Assembly: GCF_027625935.1 (NCBI RefSeq)
Contig: NZ_CP115300.1
Span: 4,154,001-4,218,000 of the forward strand
Reading direction: 5' to 3'
Source of the DNA: Streptomyces camelliae
GTDB taxonomy: Bacteria; Actinomycetota; Actinomycetes; Streptomycetales; Streptomycetaceae
DNA length: 64,000 bases
This document shows, piece after piece, positions 9,142 to 18,440 of this stretch. The notes below the pieces were generated by a model. The model was not told the origin of the DNA. It did not search any database and saw nothing but the letters and a program-made list of their open reading frames with translations. Position 1 is the stretch's first letter. Each line of letters opens with the position of its first letter. A program made the translations under genes and the position numbers.

Positions 9142-10662
9142 TCAGCCCAGCGGCTCCAGGAACCCCTGTTCCACCAGCAGCCGGATCTGTGCCGGTGTGC
9201 GGTCGCGGAGCAACACCGGGTCCTCGCCCACGAGTTGGGCGATGGCGTCCAGGATGCGGCCGGCGCTGAGCGTGCCGTCGCACACACCGGCGAAGCCCGC
9301 AGCGACCGTGTCCACCTTCGTGGCCCGGCGCATCCCACGGTGCTGGCGCAGCACCACGTGCTCCGGGTCCTCTGCGCCGGGCAGGCCGACCTGCTCCTGG
9401 ACCACCTCGGCGGCCAGCCTGAAGTGGCCTTCGAGCAGCGCCGCGTCGTCGTGCTCGCGGAGATGGTCGAGACGCTCGAAGTGCGCCCGGATCGTGTCCC
9501 CGAGGGGCTGCTCGACCGGATGCGGCCACTCCTCCACGGTGACGACGGGCTCGGCGGACCCCGTACGGCGCAGGGTGATCCAGCCGAAGCCGACCGCCTT
9601 CACCTTGCGCGCCTCGAACTCGTCGAGCCAGGCGTCGTATCGCGCCTGGTACTCCGCCGGATCCCCGCGGTGGTCACCGGCGTCCCTCAGCCACAGCTCG
9701 GCGTACTGCGTGACGTCCTGCACCTCGCGCTGCACGATCCAGGCATCGCACCCGCGCGGCACCCACGACCTGAGTCTGTCCTGCCAGTCCTCCCCCTCCA
9801 CGTGCTGCCAGTTGGCGAGGAACTGCGCGAACCCGCCCTCGTTCAGCCGTTCCCCCGCCTGCTGAACGAGCGAGCGGCACAGATCGTCCCCGCCCATCCC
9901 GCCGTCCCGGTAGGTGAGGCGGGCGCCGGGCGAGATGACGAAGGGCGGGTTGGAGACGATCAGGTCGAAGGTCTCGTCGTCCCGAACCGGTTCGAACAGC
10001 GAGCCCTCGCGCAGGTCGGCGGCGGGGGCGGCGGAGAGCGCGAGTGTGAGCGCGGTGATGTGAAGGGCGCGCGGGTTGAGGTCGGTCGCCGTCACGCGCG
10101 TGGCGTGCTGGGCGGCGTGCAGCGCCTGGATGCCCGAGCCGGTGCCGAGGTCCAGGGCGGACGCGACCGGCGTACGGACGGTGATGCCGGCGAGGGTCGT
10201 GGAGGCACCGCCGACGCCGAGTACGACACCCTCGTCGCGCTGCCCGATCCCGCCGGCTCCGCCCACCGCGCAGCCCAGGTCGGAGACGATGAACCAGTCC
10301 TCGCCGCCGGGGCCGCCGTAGGGCCGTACGTCCACGGTCGCGGCCACCTCGTCGCCGCCCGCGCGCGTGAGCCACCCGGCGTCGAGGGCCTCCTCGGCGG
10401 GCAGAACGTGCGCCACGCGCGCGTACGGCACCGGTTGCTGGAGCAGGAACAGCCGTACGAGCGTCTCCAGCGGCGTGTCGCCACGGGTGGCGCGCAGGGC
10501 GGGCACGGTCTCGCTGCGGGCCAGCGCCGCGTACGCGGAGGCGCCGAGCAGGTCGAGCAGCCCGTCGGCGGTGAAGGAGGCGGCCAGCAGCGCGTCCCGC
10601 AGGCGCGCGGCGGTCTCGGGCCGGTCGGAAGCGGGCAGGGAGGCGAGTCCGGAGTCAGTCAC
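9142..10662 (-). CDS. class I SAM-dependent methyltransferase (HemK/RsmC-like)
   Basis: A 506-residue protein. The N-terminal 150 residues are a helical and beta domain of its own. The Rossmann methyltransferase follows: motif I ALDLGTGSGIQ at 169-179, a TDLNPRAL acidic loop, and N238-P-P-F241 in IVSNPPFVISP. The NPPF tetrad is typical of enzymes that methylate an amide or exocyclic amino nitrogen (N5-glutamine, N6-adenine, N2-guanine), so rRNA, protein or DNA are possible substrates. The C-terminal 250 residues are a further domain conserved in actinobacterial relatives. The substrate cannot be told from sequence. The next gene upstream, a lipoprotein, starts 88 bp away on the same strand and seems unrelated. 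Confidence 0.85.
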   Translation of the reverse strand: MTDSGLASLPASDRPETAARLRDALLAASFTADGLLDLLGASAYAALARSETVPALRATRGDTPLETLVRLFLLQQPVPYARVAHVLPAEEALDAGWLTRAGGDEVAATVDVRPYGGPGGEDWFIVSDLGCAVGGAGGIGQRDEGVVLGVGGASTTLAGITVRTPVASALDLGTGSGIQALHAAQHATRVTATDLNPRALHITALTLALSAAPAADLREGSLFEPVRDDETFDLIVSNPPFVISPGARLTYRDGGMGGDDLCRSLVQQAGERLNEGGFAQFLANWQHVEGEDWQDRLRSWVPRGCDAWIVQREVQDVTQYAELWLRDAGDHRGDPAEYQARYDAWLDEFEARKVKAVGFGWITLRRTGSAEPVVTVEEWPHPVEQPLGDTIRAHFERLDHLREHDDAALLEGHFRLAAEVVQEQVGLPGAEDPEHVVLRQHRGMRRATKVDTVAAGFAGVCDGTLSAGRILDAIAQLVGEDPVLLRDRTPAQIRLLVEQGFLEPLG

Positions 10663-10750
10663 GTCCCCATTGTGGCCCGCGGCGGAGGCCCGGGGCCGAC
10701 CGCGCGCGGGCCGTTCGCCGACGTCAGCCCCTCGTGGCCCGCGCCGTCCG

Positions 10751-11377
10751 TCAGCCGGTGGTCGACTGCGCCGTCGGGGACGCGGACACGGACGCGGCGG
10801 CGACCTTGCAGCTGGGCTGCTGGGCCATCGCCTGCTTGACGTCGCCCTCCTCCAGCCGCTTCAGCGCCTCCGTGCCGTTGCTGCTCTGCTTGCCGACCTC
10901 GTCCGTCTGGGTGGCGGCGACGTCCTTGAGTCCCTGGGCGAACTTGATCTGGTCCTTGGTGTCGAGCCCGTCGACCTTCTTCTTCAGGTTGACGTACGAC
11001 GTGGAGAGGCCGACGAGGTTCTTGGCGGCGTCCTGCTGCCGCTTGGCGCCGTCGCCGATGCCGGGGGGCGCGCCGGCCTTGTCGATGGCGTCGGCGAGCG
11101 CCTGGTAGCCGTCGGCCAGATCCTGGAAGGCCTGCGAGTAGGTCTTCTGGGCGCTCTGCGGCGGGAGGTTGCTGTCCGTGGCGATGGACGCGATCGACGC
11201 GTTGGCCGCCTTGATCTTGGCGTCCTGCGCGGGCACCGCGTCACACACGGTCTTGGCCCAGGCGACCAGCTTGGGGTCGGGCCCCTTGCTGCCGCCGCCG
11301 CTGCTGCCGGTGCAGCCCGTCAGCGCCACCACCAGTACCGCACCGCCGGACAGTGCGGCCGTGAGCTTCTTGTTCAC
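10751..11377 (-). CDS. small secreted lipoprotein
   Basis: A 208-residue lipoprotein. I chose the GTG giving VNKKLTAALSG because GGAAGG lies about 10 nt upstream; an ATG six codons earlier is also in frame. The signal peptide ends in lipobox LTGC, followed by a Ser/Gly linker. The mature part is mostly predicted helix with even spacing of Ala, Lys, Asp and Gln (for example LADGYQALADAIDKA) and ends in a Ser/Thr/Ala tail. Two Cys remain (AKTVCDAV and PSCKV) and may form a disulfide. I recall similar proteins of unknown role beside hppA in Streptomyces. No enzyme motif is visible. Confidence 0.8.
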   Translation of the reverse strand: MNKKLTAALSGGAVLVVALTGCTGSSGGGSKGPDPKLVAWAKTVCDAVPAQDAKIKAANASIASIATDSNLPPQSAQKTYSQAFQDLADGYQALADAIDKAGAPPGIGDGAKRQQDAAKNLVGLSTSYVNLKKKVDGLDTKDQIKFAQGLKDVAATQTDEVGKQSSNGTEALKRLEEGDVKQAMAQQPSCKVAAASVSASPTAQSTTG

Positions 11378-11535
11378 CGGATCGGTCCCTTCCATGGCTC
11401 TCGGCCCACGGACCCTACACGGCGGACGCACACCCCCAGCACCCCGTACGCCCCCTAAAGCACTTTTTGTTACTTTTTGCACCATGGGAGACAAGGCTCA
11501 CCACGTGGGCGAGCCCACACACGGATCCGCAGACG

Positions 11536-11579
11536 CGGGTGGGCGGACGGCACGTCAACACGCGCCGTCCGCCCACCCG
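11536..11579 (-). terminator. hairpin after hppA
   Basis: A perfect 16-bp stem: CGGGTGGGCGGACGGC at 11536-11551 pairs with 11564-11579 around a 12-nt loop. It begins 36 bp beyond the hppA stop codon on the minus strand and is the likely terminator for hppA. Confidence 0.85.
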
Positions 11580-11614
11580 TTGCACAGGGCCTCGCGAACG
11601 AACCAGGATTACGG

Positions 11615-14017
11615 CTACGAAACCACCGCCGTGTTGGGCGAGTTGGCGACCCGCTCGGCACTCTCGTCGTCGCCGACGGCGATGCCGCGCCGCTTGGAGA
11701 TGTACACGGCGGTGACGATCACCACGAGCGCGAGGATCGCGATCAGGATCCGTACGCCGAGGTTCTTGTCGTTGCCGTAGGAGAACTTGATCACCGCGGG
11801 CGCAATGAGCAGCGAGACCAGGTTCATGACTTTCAGCAGCGGGTTGATCGCCGGTCCGGCGGTGTCCTTGAAGGGGTCGCCGACCGTGTCGCCGATCACC
11901 GTGGCCGCGTGGGCGTCGCTGCCCTTGCCGCCGTGGTGGCCGTCCTCCACCAGCTTCTTGGCGTTGTCCCAGGCGCCGCCGGAGTTGGCGAGGAACACCG
12001 CCATCAGCGTGCCCGCGCCGATCGCGCCGGCGAGGTAGGAGCCGAGCGCGCCGACGCCGAGCGTGAAGCCGACGAAGATGGGCGCCATCACGGCGAGCAG
12101 ACCTGGTGTGGCCAGCTCCCGCAGGGCGTCCTTGGTGCAGATGTCGACGACACGCCCGTACTCGGGCTTCTCGGTGTAGTCCATGATCCCGGGGTGCTCG
12201 CGGAACTGCCGCCGCACCTCGAACACCACCGAACCCGCCGAGCGCGACACGGCGTTGATGGCCAGCCCGGAGAAGAGGAAGACGACCGCGGCGCCCGCGA
12301 TGAGGCCGACGAGGTTGTTGGGCTGCGAGATGTCCAGGGACAGGCTCAGCGGCGCGCCCCGCCCGGTGAGCTTCTCCCCGACGCCCTGCACATTGGTGGT
12401 GATCGCGTCGCGGTACGACCCGAACAGCGCCGACGCCGCGAGGACAGCCGTGGCGATGGCGATGCCCTTGGTGATGGCCTTGGTCGTGTTGCCGACCGCG
12501 TCCAGGTTGGTGAGCACCTGCGCGCCCGCGCCCTGGACGTCGCCGGACATCTCGGCGATGCCCTGGGCGTTGTCGGAGACCGGCCCGAAGGTGTCCATGG
12601 CGACGATCACGCCGACCGTGGTGAGCAGGCCGGTGCCGGCCAGCGCGACCGCGAACAGCGCCAGCATGATCGACGTACCGCCGAGCAGGAACGCACCGTA
12701 CACGCCGAGACCGATGAGCAGCGCGGTGTAGACGGCAGACTCCAGGCCGAGCGAGATGCCCGACAGCACGACCGTGGCCGGGCCGGTGAGGGAGGTCTTG
12801 CCGACGTCCCGGACGGGGCGACGGTTGGTCTCGGTGAAATAGCCGGTGAGCTGCTGGATGACGGCGGCGAGCAGGATGCCGATGGCGACCGCGACGAGGG
12901 CGAGGATCCGCGGATCGCCGTCCTTGCCCCGGATCGCCGCGTCCGTCACGCCGTGCAGGTCGGAGTACTTCGAGGGCAGGTAGACGAAGACCGCGACCGC
13001 GACCAGCGCGAGGGAGATCACCGCGGAGATGAAGAAGCCGCGGTTGATCGCGGTCATGCCGCTGCGGTCGGCGCGGCGCGGGGCGACCGCGAAGATGCCG
13101 ATCATCGCGGTGAGGACGCCGATCGCGGGCACGAGCAGCGGGAACGCCAGCCCGGAGTTGCCGAAGGCGGCCTTGCCGAGAATCAGCGCGGCCACCAGGG
13201 TCACGGCGTACGACTCGAACAGGTCGGCCGCCATGCCCGCGCAGTCGCCGACGTTGTCGCCCACGTTGTCGGCGATGGTCGCGGCATTGCGCGGATCGTC
13301 CTCCGGAATGCCCTGCTCGACCTTGCCGACCAGGTCGGCGCCGACGTCGGCGGCCTTGGTGAAGATGCCGCCGCCCACCCTCATGAACATGGCGATCAGG
13401 GCGGCGCCGAGGCCGAAGCCCTCCAGCACCTTCGGCGCGTCGGCCGCGTACACCAGCACCACGCAGGAGGCGCCCAGCAGGCCGAGGCCCACCGTGAACA
13501 TGCCGACGACGCCGCCTGTGCGAAATGCGATCTTCATCGCGGTGTGCGAGACGGTGGTGAGATCCTTTTCCGGTTCCCCCGGTGCCGGTGTGGCTTCCCG
13601 GGCGGCCGCGGCGACGCGCACATTGCTGCGCACGGCCAGCCACATGCCGATATAGCCGGTGGCCGCCGAGAAGGCAGCGCCGATCAGGAAGAACACCGAT
13701 CGCCCGGCCCGCTGATTCCAGTTGTCCGCGGGCAGCAGCATGAGCAGGAAGAACACGACGACGGCGAATACGCCGAGCGTGCGCAACTGCCGGGCGAGAT
13801 ACGCCTTCGCGCCTTCCTGGACCGCCTCGGCGATCCGCTTCATGCTGTCGGTGCCCTCGCCCGCGGTGAGCACCTGGCGCACCAGGACCCCCGCGACCAC
13901 CAGCGCGGCCAGGGCGATCACGGCGATGACGGCCACGAGGATCCGGTTGTGAGCGGTCAGGACCGCGGCCGCGAGGGTGACGGAGTGATCCGATGGAGAG
14001 GTAGAAAGCCCGGCCAT
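11615..14017 (-). CDS. hppA: proton-translocating membrane pyrophosphatase, K+-independent type
   Basis: An 800-residue integral membrane protein with about 16 hydrophobic helices that couples pyrophosphate hydrolysis to proton export. The acidic catalytic motifs are present: DVGADLVGKVEQG, DNVGDNVGDCAGMAADLFE, and the C-terminal DAHAATVIGDTVGDPFKDT. The motif GNTTKAITKG near residue 512 has Lys where potassium-dependent enzymes have Ala, so this should be the K+-independent class (known family rule). The start has an AAGGAGG site 6 nt upstream. It stands alone between hairpins on both sides, downstream of the apgA/bldG pair. Confidence 0.96.
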   Translation of the reverse strand: MAGLSTSPSDHSVTLAAAVLTAHNRILVAVIAVIALAALVVAGVLVRQVLTAGEGTDSMKRIAEAVQEGAKAYLARQLRTLGVFAVVVFFLLMLLPADNWNQRAGRSVFFLIGAAFSAATGYIGMWLAVRSNVRVAAAAREATPAPGEPEKDLTTVSHTAMKIAFRTGGVVGMFTVGLGLLGASCVVLVYAADAPKVLEGFGLGAALIAMFMRVGGGIFTKAADVGADLVGKVEQGIPEDDPRNAATIADNVGDNVGDCAGMAADLFESYAVTLVAALILGKAAFGNSGLAFPLLVPAIGVLTAMIGIFAVAPRRADRSGMTAINRGFFISAVISLALVAVAVFVYLPSKYSDLHGVTDAAIRGKDGDPRILALVAVAIGILLAAVIQQLTGYFTETNRRPVRDVGKTSLTGPATVVLSGISLGLESAVYTALLIGLGVYGAFLLGGTSIMLALFAVALAGTGLLTTVGVIVAMDTFGPVSDNAQGIAEMSGDVQGAGAQVLTNLDAVGNTTKAITKGIAIATAVLAASALFGSYRDAITTNVQGVGEKLTGRGAPLSLSLDISQPNNLVGLIAGAAVVFLFSGLAINAVSRSAGSVVFEVRRQFREHPGIMDYTEKPEYGRVVDICTKDALRELATPGLLAVMAPIFVGFTLGVGALGSYLAGAIGAGTLMAVFLANSGGAWDNAKKLVEDGHHGGKGSDAHAATVIGDTVGDPFKDTAGPAINPLLKVMNLVSLLIAPAVIKFSYGNDKNLGVRILIAILALVVIVTAVYISKRRGIAVGDDESAERVANSPNTAVVS

Positions 14018-14243
14018 TCGTCCTCCTTGACGCTTGGGCTGAGCTCAAGATGTGGACGGATTCTAGGTACCCCGGAGTGATCTCAACAGAGCACGGTAAA
14101 CGGAATTAGCCTCCACCGGCTCATCGGCAAATGATCGAGTTCCCGCCAGTCCACCCGAATGGCGTAATGCCTTCAAAGCATTGCCGGCGATCGCCAATGA
14201 TCGTGAATTCCTTCACGAATTCGTGTGCGCGCCGGAAAAACAC

Positions 14244-14270
14244 CGAGGGCCCTGCTCGGCAGGGCCCTCG
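14244..14270 (-). terminator. intrinsic terminator of the apgA-like gene
   Basis: A perfect 12-bp stem CGAGGGCCCTGC / GCAGGGCCCTCG with a 3-nt loop. Read on the minus strand it is followed by GTGTTTTT, a run of five T, so it looks like a classical rho-independent terminator. It begins 18 bp after the upstream stop codon. Confidence 0.9.
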
Positions 14271-14288
14271 TGAAGTGGTGCGCGACGC

Positions 14289-14723
14289 TCAGAGAACGGC
14301 CGCCGACGGCGGTGCCGTCGGCCAGGTCATCCGGATGAGACCGCCGTCCTTGCCGGTGGTCACCTTCACGTCGTCGACGAGGCCGCTGATGACCGCGAGG
14401 CCCATCTCGTCCTCCTCGACGTCCGCCTCGACGTCCTGCGCTCCGCCGGGCGTGTCGCCCCGCGGCGTGGCGTGCGGGGCCTCGTCGCCGACCTCGATGG
14501 AGAACTGTTTCTCCTCCTCGATCAGCGCCACCTTCACGGGTGCCGAGATACCGACGCTCTGGTGCAGCCCGACAGCACGGGAGCAGGCCTCGCCGACGGC
14601 GAGCCGGACCTCGTCCAGGACGGCCTCGTCCACTCCGGCCCTGCGTGCCACCGCGGCCGCCACCAGGCGGGCGGTCCGGACATGCTCGGGCAGCGCGCTG
14701 AAGCGGAGTTCGACGGTGGCCAT
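14289..14723 (-). CDS. apgA: ApgA-like anti-sigma factor kinase (HATPase)
   Basis: A 144-residue GHKL-fold protein of the SpoIIAB/RsbW anti-sigma type. The N box is in LDEVRLAVGEACSRAV and a G-box-like DEMGLAVISGLVDDV lies near the C-terminus. A Gly/Asp/Glu-rich insert (about 90-110) separates them. The ATG is supported by AGGGGG five nt upstream; an upstream in-frame start would add a non-conserved 19 residues. It follows bldG by 158 bp on the same strand. In S. coelicolor the anti-sigma factor gene downstream of bldG encodes a partner of the BldG anti-anti-sigma factor; position and fold support the same role here. Confidence 0.88.
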   Translation of the reverse strand: MATVELRFSALPEHVRTARLVAAAVARRAGVDEAVLDEVRLAVGEACSRAVGLHQSVGISAPVKVALIEEEKQFSIEVGDEAPHATPRGDTPGGAQDVEADVEEDEMGLAVISGLVDDVKVTTGKDGGLIRMTWPTAPPSAAVL

Positions 14724-14881
14724 GCATCCCCCTCGCGAAACGGGCGTGCGGTCGGGGGCGGGGCCGCCGAGCGCCCGCACCCCCAGATGTACTTCTGTGT
14801 CCGGGTCACCTCATCGGCCCGGACGGGACCGTCCGGCGTCGGGCTCCCGGCGGAAGCCCGACACCGGAGAGCGGTCCACGG

Positions 14882-15223
14882 TCAGTCGGTGGCCTGCACC
14901 GCGTCCTCGACCGAGGTGTGGATCGGGAACACCTTGGTGAGGCCGGTGATACGGAAGATCTTGAGAATGCGCTCCTGGTTGCAGACCAGGCGCAGCGAGC
15001 CCTCGTGGGCACGCACCCGCTTCAGGCCGCCGACCAGCACGCCGAGCCCGGTGGAGTCGAGGAAGTCCACGCCCTCCATGTCGACGACGAGGTGGAAATT
15101 CCCGTCGTTCACCAGCTCGACCAGCTGCTCGCGCAGCTTGGGCGCGGTATACACGTCGATTTCGCCACCGACTTTGACGACCGTACGATCGCCGACGGTC
15201 TCGGTCGACAGGGACAGGTCCAC
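14882..15223 (-). CDS. bldG: anti-anti-sigma factor BldG
   Basis: A 113-residue STAS-domain protein of the SpoIIAA/RsbV family. The phosphorylation site is S57 in [11 protein letters not shown], the same number reported for S. coelicolor BldG. It controls morphological development and antibiotic production by a partner-switching cycle with anti-sigma kinases. The sequence is essentially what I recall for BldG throughout (start [14 protein letters not shown], end EDAVQATD). It is divergent from the helicase gene, with an 81-bp gap if the helicase starts at 15305. The ATG is preceded by GGAGGACC on the minus strand. Confidence 0.96.
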   Translation of the reverse strand: MDLSLSTETVGDRTVVKVGGEIDVYTAPKLREQLVELVNDGNFHLVVDMEGVDFLDSTGLGVLVGGLKRVRAHEGSLRLVCNQERILKIFRITGLTKVFPIHTSVEDAVQATD

Positions 15224-15304
15224 GGGTCCTCCAGCACCTTGCTATCGAGCGGTCGTCCCTCGGGCATCTCGGCTTGCGGCCCCCGGGACGCTTCGCCAGC
15301 CGCG

Positions 15305-17959
15305 ATGGCATTCAATCACTTACCGGCAGGCGTGCACGACGCCTTGGCTCCATTGTCCGTCACGCCAGTGACACACTCGGTGCCGATGGCCAAGAATCAC
15401 CGATCCGATCGATCCCCGGCGGACCCGGCATCCCGCCCGTCTCCGAGCGCGGTCCTGGACCGGCTCGCCTCCGGGCCGAGCCGGGCTGCGCGCATCACTC
15501 ATACGGAGCACTTGCCCCCGCGCGCGGGCCGCCATGCCGTCTGGCCTGACCGGATTCGGTCCGAGGTGATCGCGGCCGTGCAGGAGCGCGGCATCGAGCA
15601 CCCCTGGGCGCACCAGGCGCTGGCCGCCGAGCACGCCCTGGACGGCGACTCGGTGGTGGTCGCCACCGGCACCGCCTCCGGCAAGTCCCTCGCGTACCTC
15701 GTGCCCGTCCTGTCCGCCCTCCTGGAGGGCTCCGAGGCGCCCACCCAATGGACACAGCAGCGCGAAGCGCTTCCACGGGGCGGTGGCGGGCGACGGGTGG
15801 GCGGGCGTGGCGCCACCGCGCTCTACCTCGCCCCGACCAAGGCGCTCGCGGCGGACCAATGCCGTTCGGTGAAGGAACTTTCACAAACTCTGGGCACTGC
15901 CGTACGCCCCGCGGTGTACGACGGGGACACCCCGTTCGAGGAACGCGAGTGGATCCGTCAGTACGCCAACTACGTCCTGACCAACCCCGACATGCTGCAC
16001 CGCGGGATACTCCCCTCCCACCCGCGCTGGTCCTCCTTCCTGAAGGCGCTCAAGTACGTCGTCGTCGACGAGTGCCACACCTACCGGGGCGTCTTCGGCT
16101 CCCACGTCGCCCAGGTACTGCGCCGCCTGCGCCGCCTGTGCGCCCGCTACGGCTCCTCGCCCGTCTTCCTGCTGGCCTCGGCGACCGCCGCTGAGCCGTC
16201 CGTCGCCGCCCGCCGGCTGACCGGCCTGCCGGTGGTCGAGGTCGCCGACGACGCCTCCCCGCGCGGGGAGCTCGTCTTCGCCCTGTGGGAGCCCCCGCTC
16301 ACCGACCTGCACGGCGAGAAGGGCGCCCCCGTCCGGCGTACCGCCACCGCCGAGACCGCCGACCTGCTGACCGACCTGACCGTGCAGGGCGTGCGCTCGG
16401 TCGCCTTCGTACGGTCCCGGCGCGGCGCCGAGCTGATCTCGGTCATCGCCCAGGAGCGGCTGGCCGAGGTCGACCGCTCCCTGGTCCGGCGGGTCGCGGC
16501 CTACCGGGGCGGCTACCTCCCCGAGGAGCGGCGCGCCCTGGAACGCGCCCTGCACTCCGGCGAACTCCTCGGCCTCGCCGCCACGACGGCCCTGGAGCTG
16601 GGCGTGGACGTCTCCGGCCTGGACGCGGTGGTGATCGCCGGCTATCCGGGCACGCGCGCGTCCCTGTGGCAGCAGGCGGGCCGCGCGGGCCGCTCCGGAC
16701 AGGGCGCCCTGGCGGTCCTGGTCGCCCGCGACGATCCGCTGGACACCTTTCTGGTCCACCACCCGGAGGCCCTGTTCGACCAACCGGTGGAATCGACGGT
16801 CCTCGACCCCGACAACCCCTACGTCCTCGCCCCGCATCTGTGCGCCGCCGCCGCGGAACTGCCGCTGACCGAGGAGGACCTGGACCTCTTCGGCCCCGCC
16901 TGCGCGGATGTGCTGCCGCAGCTGGAGGCCGCGAAGCTGCTGCGCAGACGGACCAGGGCCTGGCACTGGACCCGCCGGGAGCGGGCCGCCGATCTGACCG
17001 ACATCCGCGGCGCGGGCGGCAGCCCCGTGCAGGTCGTGGAGGCCGGCACCGGCCGCCTGCTGGGCACGGTCGACGCGGCCGCCGCGCACGCCACGGTCCA
17101 CGAGGGCGCGGTCCATCTGCACCAGGGCCGCACGTATCTGGTGCGCTCGCTCGACCTGGAGGACTCGGTCGCCCTGGTCGAGCAGGCCGATCCGCCGTAC
17201 TCCACGGTCGCCCGCGACACCACCTCGATCTCCGTCCTGGAGACGGACACCGAGATCCCCTGGGGCTCCGGCCGCCTGTGCTACGGCTCCGTCGAAGTCA
17301 CCAACCAGGTGGTCTCCTTCCTCCGCAGACGCCTGATCACCGGTGAGGTGCTCGGCGAGACCAAACTCGACCTCCCTCCGCGCACACTGCGCACGCGCGC
17401 GGTGTGGTGGACGGTCACCGACGACCAACTGGACGAGGCCCGGATCAACCCGGAGATCCTCGGCGGCTCCCTGCACGCCGCCGAACACGCCTCGATCGGC
17501 ATGCTCCCCCTGTTCGCCACCTGCGACCGCTGGGACATCGGGGGCGTGTCCGTCCCGCTCCACCCCGACACCCTCCTTCCGACGGTCTTCGTCTACGACG
17601 GCCACCCCGGCGGCGCGGGCTTCGCCGAGCGCGCCTTCCACACCGCCCGCACCTGGCTCACCGCCACCCGCGAGGCCATCGCCTCCTGCGAGTGCGAGGC
17701 CGGCTGCCCGTCCTGCATCCAGTCCCCCAAGTGCGGCAACGGCAACGACCCGTTGCACAAGCGGGGGGCGGTCCGCCTCCTCACGGTGCTGCTGCGGGGA
17801 GCGCCGGACGAGAAGCCCGGGGAGGGGTCGACTGCGGGGCCGCAGGAGGAGCCTGAGCAGACGTCGGCGGTGGGGCCGCAGGAGGAGCCTGGGCAGACGT
17901 CGGCGGTGGGGCCGCAGGGGGAGTCGGCAGCGGCACCGCAGGGCCCGCTCTCGACCTGA
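15305..17959 (+). CDS. DEAD/DECH-box helicase with C-terminal four-cysteine domain (YprA/MrfA-like)
   Basis: An 884-residue superfamily 2 helicase. Motifs: Walker A ATGTASGKS, APTKALAADQ (Ia), TNPDMLHRG (Ib), VVDECH (II), LASATAAEP (III), and the second RecA domain with ELGVDVSGLDAVVIAGYPG and QQAGRAGRSGQG (V/VI). Near the C-terminus CECEAGCPSCIQSPKCGNG provides the four-Cys metal site of the DUF1998/YprA/Hrq1 group, which in Bacillus MrfA acts in DNA repair. I use the ATG giving MAFNHLPAG, which I recall from relatives; an ATG at 15386 (MAKNHRSD) is an alternative, and neither has a good ribosome site. The last 45 residues are a 12-residue tandem repeat (GPQEEPxQTSAV) that overlaps the convergent gene. 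Confidence 0.9.
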   Translation: MAFNHLPAGVHDALAPLSVTPVTHSVPMAKNHRSDRSPADPASRPSPSAVLDRLASGPSRAARITHTEHLPPRAGRHAVWPDRIRSEVIAAVQERGIEHPWAHQALAAEHALDGDSVVVATGTASGKSLAYLVPVLSALLEGSEAPTQWTQQREALPRGGGGRRVGGRGATALYLAPTKALAADQCRSVKELSQTLGTAVRPAVYDGDTPFEEREWIRQYANYVLTNPDMLHRGILPSHPRWSSFLKALKYVVVDECHTYRGVFGSHVAQVLRRLRRLCARYGSSPVFLLASATAAEPSVAARRLTGLPVVEVADDASPRGELVFALWEPPLTDLHGEKGAPVRRTATAETADLLTDLTVQGVRSVAFVRSRRGAELISVIAQERLAEVDRSLVRRVAAYRGGYLPEERRALERALHSGELLGLAATTALELGVDVSGLDAVVIAGYPGTRASLWQQAGRAGRSGQGALAVLVARDDPLDTFLVHHPEALFDQPVESTVLDPDNPYVLAPHLCAAAAELPLTEEDLDLFGPACADVLPQLEAAKLLRRRTRAWHWTRRERAADLTDIRGAGGSPVQVVEAGTGRLLGTVDAAAAHATVHEGAVHLHQGRTYLVRSLDLEDSVALVEQADPPYSTVARDTTSISVLETDTEIPWGSGRLCYGSVEVTNQVVSFLRRRLITGEVLGETKLDLPPRTLRTRAVWWTVTDDQLDEARINPEILGGSLHAAEHASIGMLPLFATCDRWDIGGVSVPLHPDTLLPTVFVYDGHPGGAGFAERAFHTARTWLTATREAIASCECEAGCPSCIQSPKCGNGNDPLHKRGAVRLLTVLLRGAPDEKPGEGSTAGPQEEPEQTSAVGPQEEPGQTSAVGPQGESAAAPQGPLST

Positions 17960-18440
17960 CCTCCGCCGTGAACGGTCCGCTTCCCGACGCCACCGTCACG
18001 TCCGAGGTCTCGCCCACGATCGCGCACCGCACCAGCCGTACCCCCTGGGCCGCCGCCACCCGCTCGGCCCGGGCGCAGGCCGCCGCCCCGCCCTCGGCCC
18101 AGTGGTCCGCCGCCGCGAGCGCCGCCAGATCCGCGCCGCCGGCAGCGCGATGCCGGACGACGACGGCGTGCCCGAGCGCGAGCACGGCACCGAACACCGC
18201 GCACAGCAGGGCGATCACCCCGAGGCTCCACACCGTGGCGGAACCCCGATCCCGACCGGAACACGGCCGGCCTCGCCCCTGCCCCGGCGCCGACTCCCGC
18301 TCCCTTGCCCTCTCCGGCCTCCCCGCCGCCTCCGGCTTCCTTGCCGCCTCCGGCACACAGCCCGCCCGGCCGGGGAGGCCGATCCGCCGCCTGCCGTACG
18401 CGCGCGTGGGACCGCAGACCGGCTCGTCCCCCTCTCTCAC
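17781..18440 (-). CDS. TadE-like secreted protein, last gene of the Tad cluster
   Basis: A 219-residue protein. The GTG start overlaps the tadE stop (GTGA) and has GGGAGGAGG just upstream, showing translational coupling. After a basic N-terminal stretch of about 70 residues comes DRGSATVWSLGVIALLCAVFG, a single membrane helix typical of Tad-associated helicase/secretion-neighbourhood (Rv3654c-like) proteins; it lacks the Glu of true pseudopilins. Then a short domain with two Cys (AAACARAE and VRCAIV) and an Ala/Pro-rich tail. The last 179 bp overlap the helicase gene on the other strand, and the tail (PPAAPPPTSAQA repeated) is the antisense reading of the helicase repeat. The true C-terminus may be shorter in relatives. 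Confidence 0.72.
   Translation of the reverse strand: MREGDEPVCGPTRAYGRRRIGLPGRAGCVPEAARKPEAAGRPERARERESAPGQGRGRPCSGRDRGSATVWSLGVIALLCAVFGAVLALGHAVVVRHRAAGGADLAALAAADHWAEGGAAACARAERVAAAQGVRLVRCAIVGETSDVTVASGSGPFTAEVRSRAGPAVPLPTPPAAPPPTSAQAPPAAPPPTSAQAPPAAPQSTPPRASRPALPAAAP
17836..17920. repeat. 36-bp tandem repeat read in both strands
   Basis: Two units, 17836-17871 and 17872-17907, plus a partial third to about 17920. Each unit is 12 codons in both overlapping genes, so the repeat adds 12-residue blocks to both proteins at once. Confidence 0.85.
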
